A DNA stretch of 64,000 nt from positions 1-64,000 of the forward strand of contig JASAND010004283.1 of NCBI GenBank assembly GCA_030248195.1. Reading direction: 5' to 3'. The translations under genes were made by a program, and so were the position numbers. Of the stretch, positions 52,677 to 63,749 are shown piece after piece. The stretch's first letter is position 1; every line of letters starts with the position of its first letter. The notes beneath the pieces are model-generated. The model saw nothing but the letters and a program-made list of their open reading frames with translations. It was not told the origin of the DNA and did not search any database. This stretch comes from Trissonchulus latispiculum (Eukaryota; Nematoda; Enoplea; Enoplida; Ironidae).

Positions 52677-55600
52677 GTATGCGTCATTAGATTTTTCGAA
52701 ATTTTCCATTGTATTGTTGTGAAGTATGTTTTTACTAATGAATTTTTTCTTTAGTTTGTACTTTTCGAAAGCTATCTACTTACACTGCTAGAGCAAACTA
52801 AAGTCTGACCAAAAAATGTAGAAAGCGAAATTGTTTGCTTTATATCTCGTAAACGCTTCAAGATAACTGCCATAAATTATATTTTTTCTGAACCGGAATG
52901 ATGAGATCTTTCTTCTCGTGAAAAAAGTTTTTTGAAATTTCCCGTGCGATTTCAAAGGGTGCCGCTTTTATATGTCCAGAAGGATTGGTAAATGCTACAA
53001 CCACGATTTTTTCAGGAAAATTTTCCCCTTGTCCGAATGTCCTACACACCAAATTTCAGCTTTTTTGGTTGAAAATTGCGTGAGTTATTGCATTTTTTAG
53101 ATTTTCCAAATCCTTTGATCTTTGCCGCTTTTTCGACTTTGACTGGTTGTTACTCGCCACTCGCACAACGAAAAAAATTTTTTGATTGGATTTTCAGGAC
53201 CGCCTGGGTGTCCGCTTTCATCTGATATACGTGGTATTTCAAAATTTGAAAGTCGATTTTTTCGAAAAATACCACTTTTTGACCCAAAATTTCGGCAAAG
53301 CGAATCCAGCAAAAGTGAATAAAAATAACATAATCATAAAGTTCATTATGAGCTGAGTCTAACGATATAAAGTTTTCGTGGCTACGACTTATATTGCGCC
53401 AGCAATGAATTTTTAAACATTTCCCTTATTTCAAGCTGGTTTTTGGCTTCCTTTGATGTTGCCGCCTAGATTTACTTGAACCAGCGTAAGCTAGCAAAAA
53501 CCAGCTGAAATAAGGAAAATGTTTAAAAATTCATTGCTGGCGCAATATAAGTCGTAGCCACGAAAACTTTATATCGTTGGATTCAGCTCATAATGAACTT
53601 TATGATTATGTTATTTTTATTCACTTTTGCTGGATTCGCTTTGCCGAAATTTTGGGTCAAAAAGTGGTATTTTTCGAAAAAATCGACTTTCAAATTTTAA
53701 AATACCACGTATATCAGATGAAAGCGGACACCCAGGCGGTCCTGAAAATCCAATCAAAAAATTTTTTTCGTTGTGCGAGTGGCGAGTAACAACCAGTCAA
53801 AGTCGAAAAAGCGGCAAAGATCAAAGGATTTGGAAAATCTAAAAAATGCAATAACTCACGCAATTTTCAACCAAAAAAGCTGAAATTTGGTGTGTAGGAC
53901 ATTCGGACAAGGGGAAAATTTTCCTGAAAAAATCGTGGTTGTAGCATTTACCAATCCTTCTGGACATATAAAAGCGGCACCCTTTGAAATCGCACGGGAA
54001 ATTTCAAAAAACTTTTTTCACGAGAAGAAAGATCTCATCATTCCGGTTCAGAAAAAATATAATTTATGGCAGTTATCTTGAAGCGTTTACGAGATATAAA
54101 GCAAACAATTTCGCTTTCTACATTTTTTGGTCAGACTTTAAAACGTCATGGCTGTACCGCCTGTACCAGACTGGATTCTTCTTAAGATGAAATACTCTAT
54201 TGAGGCATGGTGTTGTTTTAATATTTTATTCAGGTAGCTGTTAGTATCCTCTGTTATTTGGTTTAGATAATCAAAAGACGTGTTCCTATTCCGGCAGTTG
54301 AATACGAACAAAGAACCTTGAAGTTCACTTTATCTAAATCAAAAAAGAAGGATGGTAAGACGACCTGTTAAGACTGTTCAGACTTTGCACTATTTTTAGG
54401 AGTATCAGCATTGAAGATTGCATTGTGACAAACAATACTACCATTTTGTCTTGTTAGTTTCTCGACTTTTTCTTCTCGAAAAAGTAAGGGCCAAAAGTGG
54501 GAGACCGAAAGTGCTATAAAATCGCCAAATCGTTAGTCACATACGTACTACTATTATCTCCGAAAATTATCGAAGTAAATAGTATGGTATAAAACTGTCA
54601 AGTGAATCCGAGAAACTATTGGATGCAGTGGCGTACGACCTCCATGCAGTCAGTGGGACAGTCAAACATTTGGAGTTGGCGCCCACCCACCCCTTTCGCG
54701 CCCTCCTGTGAGTTTACAGTCTATTGAGATGTTGTACAAGTACACAGCGCGCACTTTAATGACATCAATGACGTGTGCTCTGGTCTGGTAAACGGCACTA
54801 ATGGGTCCCTACCCCCGGCATTACTCAAACTCCTTAATCCTCTGGCTTTTTCGTACAGAGAGAGTCGTCCCCCCCCAGACTTGGGTCCCCCTCCCCCCAG
54901 AATCGCCACCCCCCCCCCAGGATTCGGGCCTTCTCCCCCCCAGAACTCTAAAGTGCCCGGAAAAATAGGGTTTTGAGGTTAAATTTTTAAAAAATTTTCC
55001 GGCTTCGCCGGATTTTTCCCTATTTTTAACCATTTTTTAGCTATTTTAAGCTTAAATTTAAGTTAAAAATAGTTAATTTTTTAGCTCAGCAGCAACAAAT
55101 AGCTATTTTTAGACATTTTTGGAAAATTTTTCTTCCCCCCCCCCAGAAATTTTTGCCTAGGAAAAAGCCAGTCCTTAATTTATGCTGCCGAGGTAAATCT
55201 ATCCTGGTCTTTACGAATGATTTGGCGTAGACGTGTGCTGGATTGAGGGGTGTCAGTTGTGCTGCATTAGCCGTTCCTTAAATTATGCTACCGAGCGGTT
55301 CCTTCCATATCCTGGTCTTTCCGGATGGTCCTTGATACAACTTGTGAAGAATTGTGCTGGTTTGGCTTTTGGCCACATTGCTGAAAACCATGTACATATG
55401 ATGGGCCCGGAACAGGAGGAAGAAGACGTGTGCTCTGGATATCTTCGTTAAGGCTCTCCACGGGATCATTCCATGTGTTTTTACAAGACTTCTCGGAAAA
55501 TAATTGGGTTCCATTGCAGGATACTATCGACAAGCCCAGTAATTTATTGAATGGAGAATATGACGAAAGGTATATTTACTCTAAACGATAGAATAAAAGA

Positions 55601-58600
55601 AAACAAACATTTGATCCATTTATTTGCTTTTTCATTTTAAAGTATGCATTATTATGCATTGAGTTGTTATATTTTAGATTTTGGCATTCAACTTGGCTGC
55701 AAATTTTACGTTAAGGATATCACAAATCGAAAGCTGGCTGAAAAAGAGCCCGGTCTAAAGGACGGCGATGTTGTTTTAAAGGTAAGTTTTTCTCGTTCTT
55801 TTCTTGCTTTCTCTGTATTTGATTTAATTTTAACTGTGAGTTTGATCAGTTGCCGATGCAAAGCAGGGTATTTTTTTACAGGGGGCCCCGAAATTGACCT
55901 CCCCCCGAAATCGCCCCCTCCCGGGATTTTTGCTCTGGGCTTATTCTACTGGGGGGGGGCGGGGGGCCCCCCATAAACACCCTTCCCCCCCAAAAATCGG
56001 CCCCCCCCCCAAAAAAAGTGGGTGCCCCTTTTGGTACCAAATTTTTGCCCTGAAAAAATCGCTCAGAAGGCCAAATTTTCAAAAATTTTCCGACTTCGCC
56101 GGAGATTTTTAGTCGATTTTTGCCTATTTAAGCACTAAATCCGCTTATTTTTGGCGATTGCTATATAAAAAGCGCAATTTTTAGCATATTTTTATAAAAA
56201 TTTTTAAAAATTTTCGCCCCCCCCCCCAAGCTCACTCGCCCCCCGAGGGCCCCCCCCAAAGAGCCCCCCCCCCCAAGAAATAATCCCTAGAATAAGCCCA
56301 GTTGCTTCACCCCCTCCCGGGATTTTTTGGAGGCCCAAATATTTGCCAAAAGTAGGCAAATTTTCAAAATTCTTTGGCTTCGCCGGAGATTTTTTGTAAA
56401 AATAGCTATTTTTAGCTTAAATCTTGGCAGTTTTGAGAACTCTTTGCGTTTCACCATGCAAACGCCAAAAATACCATTTAAAAATAACCTAAACCCCTAA
56501 TAATACACTGCAAAGTGGAGCTTGAGTTATTACTGAGGACGGCTGACTTGGCATTTTCACGCAGTAGACGTGTTATTCCTCCTTGCTATTTGGACAATTT
56601 TGTATGGGTTTGCGACTTCCTCGAGGGGAGTTATTCAATAGAGAGACTATGCCAGAATAGGGGGCCGATTTTTGTGGAAAAGTGTTGTTGCAAATTTTTA
56701 CTTTTATTTGGCAAAAATACATGTGTTGTTTGGATGTTTTGTGAATTTTGCTAAAGCACGCGCAAATGATGCGATCGTTTTTATTGTGTTATTGTTTGCG
56801 TTTTCAATGTGTTTTAATTCTTTCACAGATTAATGGGCAGTCAACGGAAGAGATGACGCTGCACGAAGCCAAAAGGTTGCTTGAGAAATCAAGGGAAAAG
56901 TTGTCCTTAGTAGTTCAAAGAGATGTCCCCCGAGGAACTTCATGGAAGTGGCCCAGTCAAACTACACTCTACGAACGACTAGGAACTGGTATGCAGTTCT
57001 ACTGAAATTGAAAATTGAATAATGGATGTTACTTATATCCCAACTTAGAAATTAAGTAATTGCATCAGAGAAAACTGTTTACTCACTCCTTATTCACTAA
57101 AAATTACGTTTAAATTGATTGAATTGAGCAAAAAAACTGCAGGATTAGAGGTTGTAATGGCTGATTGCTTAATGGCAGGATTAAGAAGATTTCGCAGATT
57201 GCGATATAGCTACATTTTGAAGTTACAAGTTGATTTTATTCCATTATATCTTTAGAGTACTGATAAGTCCAAAGAATTTTAATAAAATGGCACATCATAT
57301 CGGTGTTCCGCTCAAGAAATATAGGTTCCAGACCAGCTTCATAAAACTTTTTTAATTTTATTTGTTTTTCAGAAACACCAAATAGCAGGGCCAGTCCACG
57401 GATGAGCCCACTGCTAACCTCACGCCATACTACTGACTCTGAACATGGGACTCCTAGACTAAACAATAATGCACGGTACATAGGTTGATTGTATAGATTC
57501 TTTCGTTAGAAACTTTTTGGGTTTGTTAACGGTTTGGGGATGTTCTGGTTGGTTTGTGGACTCAAAAGTGAAACTTGAGAAGCCAAGTCTGTTGTTCCGA
57601 ATAACTGGCCAAAATGAACTTCTTTGAGCTGGGATTTCTGTAGTTTATTCTTTGGTTCCTCACCTATTGACTCTTTGTTTCGGTTTCGGTAGGTCGGTTT
57701 CGTCAAAGCTAAGATATTCTACACTGAAAATAATTTGTAAATGCTGCTAAGTAGCTTAGTCGTAGCAAGCTTATATTCTGTATTTTGGACGACATTCCCA
57801 GTAGATCAAGCTGTTTTAGAGAACGTATTCTATAATATTACGTATATATCGTATTTCCTGTCTACATAGAGGGTTTTAAATGTACCTATTGAATTTCAGA
57901 CTGAGCGGTCGATACAATCGATTGACGTATTCTGACTACGCTGGCTCGCCCGGTCCACGACACTCTTTTGGAGCTGGCGGGGGCAGTTCGCAACCGTCTA
58001 GTCGATCTCGCACTCCCAATATTCAGAGTCAATCCCAGTCCTATTATGAGGACCATTACACTGTACAGGGCAGTCCTAGCCAAAGAAGTTCTGGTAAGTG
58101 GGGGATTATCTATAGCTAACGAAACAGTGTTTTGCTTAATCGTCCCTTTTCTATAATAGTGAGTACGTGTGTTGCATTTACGCATAAATAAACTGGGACG
58201 GTCTGAATGCTTTTTCCAAAATCTATAAAATGAACGGAATTGATTTTTTAGTTGTGACAACGCCGCCACTTATGACAACGTCTAATGTGGAAAATGGACC
58301 GATATCATCGGATTATAGAAGTGCGTTATACATAAACAATTAATAGTATGTTCATTGCTATTGAGGTATTGGATATCATCGGTTTACAGAAGTGCGTCAT
58401 ACACAATTAACGGTGGCTTGTACCAAATATGATTAAATTAAGTGGGGATTTTGCTAAGTGGCAGTTAAGTGGCATTTAGTTAATTGACACTTAGTTAATT
58501 GCCACTTAAAGTTGAAATTTAATTTCGTTGCACCAACTGATACCTAATTAATTACCACTTAAATTAAGCAGGAGTTAAGTACTACTTAAGCTCCAGCTTA

Positions 58601-61600
58601 ATACTGATTTCGTGGTCCCAGTCGCGAGTAGACGCCCGTACGCGCTACACTGCCATGCTACATTTGGAGGCATCGACGCGCTTTGACGCACGTCTCGCGC
58701 GTCGACGCTTCTAAATGTAACATCACGCCTAGGCGCCATGTTACCACTAGAAGCGTCGACGCGCGTGGCGTGCGTCGATGAGCGTCAACGCGCCTATTTG
58801 TAGAATGCCAGTTTACGCGCGTACACCTGTGTACGTGACTATGAAAGCAGCGTAAGCCGCGTGACGTTGGCTCAACCAATTGTAGAAGGAAAATTGGCAA
58901 GTAAGTGTCAATTAACTGATCTTAAAGTCCCTGCACCACCAAAATACGACTTTATGTAGCACTTACTTTAGTCACCAACCACGGAAAATTTAAGTGTCAG
59001 ACCGATGAAGATTAACTGGTGCTTAAAAGTTAAGTGTCATTGCAATGCAACTGTTTAGGATCGAATTAAAAGACGTTCTTAAAAGTTAATCGTCATTAAA
59101 GTTGGGATTTAACTTTAAGTAACAGCTAATTGCTATTGGTGCAAGCCACCGTAATAGTATTTCATTGCTACTGAGCAATGCTTTAAAGTTGTGGAGCCTG
59201 ACATTAATTTATAAAATTGGCCTGGCCTGGTGACCTGGCACATGCAGCTGTTCTTTACTTAAACAACTTAGAAGTGTTGTTCTGTTTAGTGATGTCATAC
59301 AGTATGCCGGGACCTTCGTCTATTGCTCACAAGCCACCCTTGCCTGTTTCCTTGTAAGTTCAGTACCATGGATTAAGATCAATTCTTCGTTCAGTCATCC
59401 TTATTCCTGGTTTATATTCAGCTTGAATGAAAACCCTTGTTTTGTCTCAACACAATCTACAATTTATTTGCCTTTTGGATTGGGTAGTACACTTTGATTC
59501 CTTTGATTGTTAAGCAGTTACTCTTATTGTCTCCTACCATTTGGCTGGTTTACTATAAGGGTAAAGCGTCCTCTAAGATATCGCTACAGTAGTTTGGGAA
59601 CGAACAAACTAAAGGGGGGGGGTCCATTTTTGCCATTTTTCTTCTTTCACCGATCTCGCTGATTTTTACATATTTTATTGTCCAAACGGCATATTTTGAC
59701 GAGTTTTTAAAATTACAGTCGTAAGTCTTACGGTTGCCGAGTAATTTCACCTCAAAGTTGAGGTTTCATGTGTTAACCATAGGCAGTGGAAAAAGTTGTT
59801 ATTTTTTTGCCTGTGCCAAAAAAACTCCCAACAAACATTGATGAATCTGGACAAACTTTACATTAAAATAACGCTAAAATGTTAAACTGCGGTATCTTGG
59901 AAGTAGAATTTTAATTTAGGCCTTTAAAATGTTTTAACTAATTTTTGAAGGATTAAAATTAGCACGATTCTAGCATCATGCAAAATTTTATTCCTTCAAA
60001 AATTAATTTAAAAAATTTAAAGGCCTAAATTAAAATTCTAATTCCAAGATACCGCAGTTTAACATTTCAGAGTTAGCTTAATGTAAAATTTGTTCATCAA
60101 TGCTTGTTGTGAGATTTTTTGGCGCAGGCGAAAAATTGACAACTTTTGCACTGCCTATGTTTAATACATGAGATTTTAATTTTGAGGTGAAATTACTCAA
60201 TAACGGTAAGACTTACGACTTTAATTTTAAAAACTCGTTAAAATATACCGTTTGGACAATAAAATATGTAAAAATCAGCGAGATCGGAGAAAGTCGAAAA
60301 AATACCCAAAAATAGACCCCCCCTCTTGGTTCAACTTGTGCCTGAGTGGGTAAAGCATTGGCCTAGATCGCCAAAGGTTGTGAGTTTGATTCCCCACTAC
60401 AGGCCCGAAGTTTTCGGTGATGTGGTGGCAAGTCTTAGTTTTGTTCGTTCCTTCATTTGAATACTCTGATGTGTGTAGTGTTGCGATAATGCAGGCCAGA
60501 AGCTCGCTGTGTATCCTTTATGAAGGAAGGCGGAAGTGTTGGAGTCCGAGTGATTGGCGGCAACGAGGTTGGAATCTTTGTGTCTGCTGTGCAGGCTGGA
60601 TCACCTGCTGCTCAAAAGGGAGTTCGTCCTGGTGATAAAATTTTGAGGGTAGGTACATATTTGGAGAGCAGTTCCATCCTGCCATTTAAATCTCGTGATT
60701 CTTTTGCTTTATTTTTTTAATTTTAATAGCAAAATTATGGATATTTTTGCAACGTGTGTAAATTAATTTTTGCAACGTATGTAAATTAAATATTTTGATG
60801 CCAAGCTTTTGGCTATGGCACTGTGTATCTATACCGTAACTGCCTTGGGCTTACCTATTCAAACGTGTAAAAGTGGGTGTTAGTGGTGCTTGCTATCTTT
60901 TTAGGTTAACACTAAAGACATGAAAGGTGTTACCAGAGAAGAAGCTGTTCTGTATCTGCTTGGCATACAGGATAGAGTGGATTTGGTTCTGCAGTATCGC
61001 AAAGAAGAATTTGACCGAATTCGAAGTCAAAATTTAGGAGACAGTTTTTACATTCGGTAAGTTGTATGAAATAGGTATTTATTCTGACTTCGATATTTTT
61101 GTGTGTCGTGTCTATGGGTATCATCTTTCCTTGTTAATTTCTGTCTCTATGGATTAATGATTTGCTGTATGAATGCAAAATTGTTGACGAAGTCATTTTT
61201 ATTAGTGTTGCTGACTGGTCGGGTTGATAACGGCGGCTGCCGTTGACCAGCCAGTCAAGAGGTGCACTCGGACGTTTCAGGACGGACGGCCGGTCTGCAG
61301 CACTTATGTTTCAGTGGTTTATCAAAATTTTCTCAGTAAATCGGTTTTAAATCATGATGATGAAATTTCATGTCCTGATTTTTTGTTCTGGTACTCATGG
61401 ATCTGCCTGCCGGCAATTTTTAGTCTTCGATTCGTCAGCCGGTCGTTTATGACCAGTTGGGGCGTCAAACGGCCGGCCGCTTTATTCAGAACGTCGGCCG
61501 GCTGGTAATGGCTGGCCGACGAAAAAAATTTTGGCCGGTCAGCAACACTAATTTTTATTTAGATCTGGAATGTGAATCAGCTCATATTCATTGCGTAACT

Positions 61601-63749
61601 ATTTGTCAGTAAAGTATTTTTGCTTAGAAATTTTCTGAAGTTATTCACTGTTATCCTATTCTATTTTAGGGTTCACTTTGACTATTCCAAACCTGAAAGC
61701 GGTGAACTATCCTTCTGTAAAGGTGACATTTTTCAAGTTACGGATACCCTCTATAATGGCACTGTGGGGTCCTGGCAGGCCGTGAAGGTATCCTCCCCGA
61801 TGGCTTTGGTCTCCGACCCCAATGCGCCTCCGCCGGACGCTTCCCAGTCGAAGGGCGTCATCCCGAATCTGAGTCGAGCTGAGCAGCTGGCTGGTTCACG
61901 AAATTCCGGGAAAATGACCGGTAACTCGTCTTCCGACTTTAAATCGGCCACTCTGTTTGGCCGTAAACGATCCGGTTCCAGTGGCGGCGGTTCGGGCGGG
62001 GCCTCGCGACGCTCAAAGTCCCTAACGAAGGGTCACTGGGATGAAATTGTGTTCAACAGTTCTGGTGCCATGTGTAAATTTCCTGCCTACGAACGTGTAT
62101 CCCTACGACTGCCTCCCTGTCTAAGGTATGCTACAGTCGCTGACTGCTGCTACGAATTAGCCTTTTGTCCATTGCCAGTGCGCATAGTCACCCTCACCAT
62201 TGTAAGATTCACTGTGTTATGAAAATTTAAAGCCATGTGAAGGGAAAAATTAAACTATTTTGGCGAAATGTTTGCTTTTTTGCTTCCAGACTGATTATAT
62301 ACATTTTTTGTTGGACCTTTGCCTCTTACTTGGGGCTCACCCGCGCAGCTTAGCTTCGTTTTGAAGGCCACTCTAATAACTCATAAAGGTTTGTGTTTGG
62401 CACCCTGCTATTTGATTTGATTTTATTTTTCTTTCTTTGCAGACCTGTGGTGCTATATGGTGCTTTGGCTGATGTAGCTCGCGAAAAACTACTTCAGGAT
62501 TTTCCATTGCGTTTTGCCACTCCAACTCAGAACGAGGGTCCGGATAGTGGAGTCAGCGGCATTGTTAGAATTTCTGCCATTAAAGATGTGCGTTTTTCTG
62601 CTGTGTTTAAGGACGTGAAAGTTTTTTGTTACTGTAACTCTTTATCTTAAAAACCGCTACTTCTTAAATAATATTTGCGGAAGCAAAAGGTCGACTCGAG
62701 GTCCTTGATTACGTTTTTATCGTTAATTTTGCCTTCATCGGTTAGCGGAAACATTCCTATTTCGTATATTTAGATTTTACCTTGGTGTCTCAGTATTATT
62801 GTGCAGATTAAAGGTGAAACTCGGGCAAGAGTTTTAGATTTAAATTTGCTGTTGTTGTTTTAGGTAATGAATAGAAATAAACACTGTGTCCTGGATATAA
62901 CTCCGGGTTCGGTGGAAAGACTACAGTACGCCCAGTACTGTCCTTTGGTTATTTTCCTGAATGTTGATTCACGAGCTCGACTACGCGAACTGAGACGGCG
63001 ACATTCGAAGGCAGCTGCTTCCAAAAATTCTAGAAAACTATTGGAACAGGCTGGGAAAATTCATAAAAATTATGGTTACCTGTTTTCTGGTACGTACGTA
63101 ATGTTTGGCTATTAAGGTTTATTATTTTTCTTAAACTTTTCATTTGAACACTTCTAAAACTTCCCAGAATGATTAAATTTTTCCTACTTTTTTCCGTTTT
63201 TTTCCGACCCTCCGGAAAAAAGAAAAAACGGAAAAACCCTTTTTTCCGGGATTTTTTCCGATGCCCAACCCTAAAAAACACTACTGTCATCTTTTGTACA
63301 GTCAAACAATCTAATTGTGTAATGACCCTAGTCTATGGGTCTAATTACTTCACCTGCGAATTAGATTCAAACTGTATAGTCTAAGGCAAGCCTGCATCAG
63401 TGTTTCCGTGTTTCTTGTCCAAAGGTTCTTGAAGAGAAGACGATTTGGTGGTGCCGGTGCTTATCGTCTGAGGTGGGAGCGGGACTGTGGTCAGGTTTCT
63501 GGGTTGTCTCCCCAGTGCCTGTACTATGGCCATTCTGTTTCAGCTGTTCTGGACGCCTCTCAGGAGGATCGTTGGTTTGAAGCGCTTAGAGAGCTGATCT
63601 CACATCTCCAGGAGCGCCGAGTCTGGATGTCAGAGACCAAGCCGGCTGAGATGCTGGACGATGACTTCCTGTTTCCCATGGGTGGCACCGCTGGCAGTGG
63701 CCACTATTCTAACTATATTGGCGACTCGGATGCCGAATCTATTCGAGGA
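50266..63749 (+). CDS. tjp1: Tight-junction protein ZO (TJP) MAGUK, partial gene
   Basis: Exons by sequence and splice sites: 50266-50313, 50587-50711, 52577-52676, 54267-54354, 55678-55781, 56829-56988, 57373-57475, 57900-58093, 58252-58320, 59303-59353, 60495-60648, 60905-61056, 61670-62125, 62443-62587, 62864-63089, 63544-63749. Domain order PDZ1, PDZ2, linker, PDZ3, SH3, GUK is that of ZO proteins, which scaffold claudins, actin and signalling proteins at cell junctions. The first coding exon and everything after the GUK core (including any ZU5 domain) lie outside. Phase is consistent throughout except between 58320 and 59303, so an exon or base may be missing there. All introns have GT-AG ends and several carry recent transposons. 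Confidence 0.93.
51563..52455. mobile_element. Palindromic element in a ZO intron
   Basis: Arms of ~300 bp (51652-51955 and 51960-52252) pair nearly fully around about 51957. Outside them, CCGGATAT words at 51565 and GGATATCCGG at 52438 may be the outer ends. Poly-A/T and one C run; no ORF of its own. Confidence 0.7.
52801..54138. mobile_element. 1.34-kb full palindrome (TA-flanked) in a ZO intron
   Basis: Starts AAGTCTGACCAAAAAATG and ends in the inverse, with TA on both flanks (52799-52800, 54139-54140). The two ~630-bp arms are nearly identical, giving the same ORF in both arms (53097-53312 on -, 53627-53842 on +). Spacer about 53430-53510. A TA duplication suits a Tc1/mariner-type mover. 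Confidence 0.82.
54267..56988 (+). CDS. tjp1: ZO exons coding PDZ2
   Basis: 54267-54354 holds the basic link IIKRRVPIP...LSKSKKKD. It joins in phase to 55678-55781 ([14 protein letters not shown] ... GDVVLK) and 56829-56988 ([19 protein letters not shown] ... LSLVVQRD). In ZO proteins PDZ2 forms domain-swapped dimers. The PDZ1-PDZ2 linker is very short compared with vertebrate ZO-1. Confidence 0.92.
54842..55171. mobile_element. C-rich short element, related family (330 bp)
   Basis: CTGGCTTTTTC ... GAAAAAGCCAG ends; TCCT on both sides. Long C runs at both margins and a CCGGCTTCGCCGG word at about 55000, as in the 5-bp-duplication family. Confidence 0.65.
55880..56420. mobile_element. Older C-rich element interrupted by a younger one
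   Basis: C-rich sequence with CCTCCCGGGATTTTTG at 55917 and again at 56310 flanks the younger copy (55935-56301). A GGCTTCGCCGG word follows at about 56382. Two waves of the same family at one site. Confidence 0.6.
55935..56301. mobile_element. C-rich 5-bp-duplication element, copy 3 (367 bp)
   Basis: CTGGGCTTATTCTAC ... CTAGAATAAGCCCAG ends, flanked by TTGCT on both sides (55930-55934, 56302-56306). Runs of C, G and a GACTTCGCCGG hairpin word inside. Confidence 0.86.
57373..59353 (+). CDS. tjp1: ZO exons coding the Ser/Pro-rich linker between PDZ2 and PDZ3
   Basis: 57373-57475 ([15 protein letters not shown]...), 57900-58093 ([19 protein letters not shown]... [17 protein letters not shown]), 58252-58320 ([16 protein letters not shown]...) and 59303-59353 ([16 protein letters not shown]). 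It is rich in Ser, Pro, Arg and Tyr, as in the regulated linker of ZO proteins. The first two are in phase with their neighbours. 58252-58320 ends in phase 1 whereas 59303 needs phase 2, so one of these is mis-set or another small exon exists. Confidence 0.75.
58299..58408. repeat. 71-bp tandem duplication at a ZO exon edge
   Basis: GATATCATCGG...AGAAGTGCG occurs at 58301 and 58372. The first copy contains the 3' end of the exon and its donor. The second copy, diverged by a few bases, is intronic and was hit by the element at 58411. Confidence 0.75.
58411..59151. mobile_element. Harbinger-like element with TAA duplication (741 bp)
   Basis: CGGTGGCTTGTACCAA ... TTGGTGCAAGCCACCG ends with TAA on both sides (58408-58410, 59152-59154). 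The empty site AATTAATAGTAT is preserved 71 bp upstream in the duplicated copy. The interior has AGTTAATTGCCACTTAA-type words and a G+C-rich GCGTCGACGCG patch. No transposase. Confidence 0.82.
59611..60325. mobile_element. ~715-bp palindromic element in a ZO intron
   Basis: Arms of ~350 bp around about 59968 pair with few mismatches. Ends are GGGGGGGGGTC/GACCCCCCC. No ORF apart from chance ones. Confidence 0.75.
60335..60405 (+). repeat. tRNA-derived SINE head or tRNA relic
   Basis: TGCCTGAGTGGGTAAAGCA resembles a pol III A box and GTGAGTTTGATTCCCCAC a B box, at normal spacing. The acceptor stem does not pair, so it is not a working tRNA. It directly follows a palindromic element. Confidence 0.5.
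60495..61056 (+). CDS. tjp1: ZO exons coding PDZ3
   Basis: 60495-60648 gives [31 protein letters not shown] and GDKILR (read in pieces). 60905-61056 gives [29 protein letters not shown] and the connecting GDSFYIR that leads into SH3. PDZ3 with SH3 and GUK forms one unit in ZO proteins. Confidence 0.94.
61203..61550. mobile_element. hAT-like element (348 bp) in a ZO intron
   Basis: TAGTGTTGCTGAC ... GTCAGCAACACTA ends with ATTTTTAT on both sides (61195-61202, 61551-61558), an exact 8-bp duplication. CCGGCCG-rich words are repeated inside. No transposase. Confidence 0.87.
61670..62125 (+). CDS. tjp1: ZO exon coding SH3 and the GUK lead-in
   Basis: [19 protein letters not shown], then [20 protein letters not shown] is the SH3 core. 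It is followed by a Ser/Gly-rich insert ([15 protein letters not shown]), [14 protein letters not shown] and FPAYERVSL, which opens the GUK domain. The exon is large (456 nt) and more G+C-rich than its surroundings. Confidence 0.94.
62443..63749 (+). CDS. tjp1: ZO exons coding the guanylate-kinase-like domain
   Basis: 62443-62587 ([16 protein letters not shown] ... VRISAIKD), 62864-63089 ([19 protein letters not shown] ... KNYGYLFS) and 63544-63749 ([19 protein letters not shown] ... VWMSE ... ESIRG). The nucleotide P-loop of real guanylate kinases is absent, as in all ZO proteins, so this is a binding domain. The donor after 63749 is GTATGT, and the gene continues outside. Confidence 0.92.
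63175..63280. repeat. TTTTTTCCG / CGGAAAAAA inverted repeat
   Basis: Resembles the A-rich tracts of the 2.6-kb repeat (10590-10670, 31090-31170, 36560-36610), including the flanking CCAACCCTA word. It is likely a dispersed short element. Confidence 0.6.

Noticed and set aside
53097..53842. Two identical 71-aa ORFs on opposite strands
   Set aside because: They are the two arms of one palindrome, not a duplicated gene.
55520..55569. Candidate 50-nt ZO exon (GATACTATCGAC... with AG and GT borders)
   Set aside because: The flanking exons 54354 and 55678 join in phase without it and give continuous PDZ2 sequence; including it introduces a stop.
60335..60405. Functional tRNA gene
   Set aside because: A- and B-box-like words are present, but the acceptor stem does not pair and no clear cloverleaf forms.
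63408..63543. N-terminal part of the ORF covering the last ZO exon
   Set aside because: A CAG acceptor at 63541-63543 restores the ZO reading in phase; the upstream part is intron.
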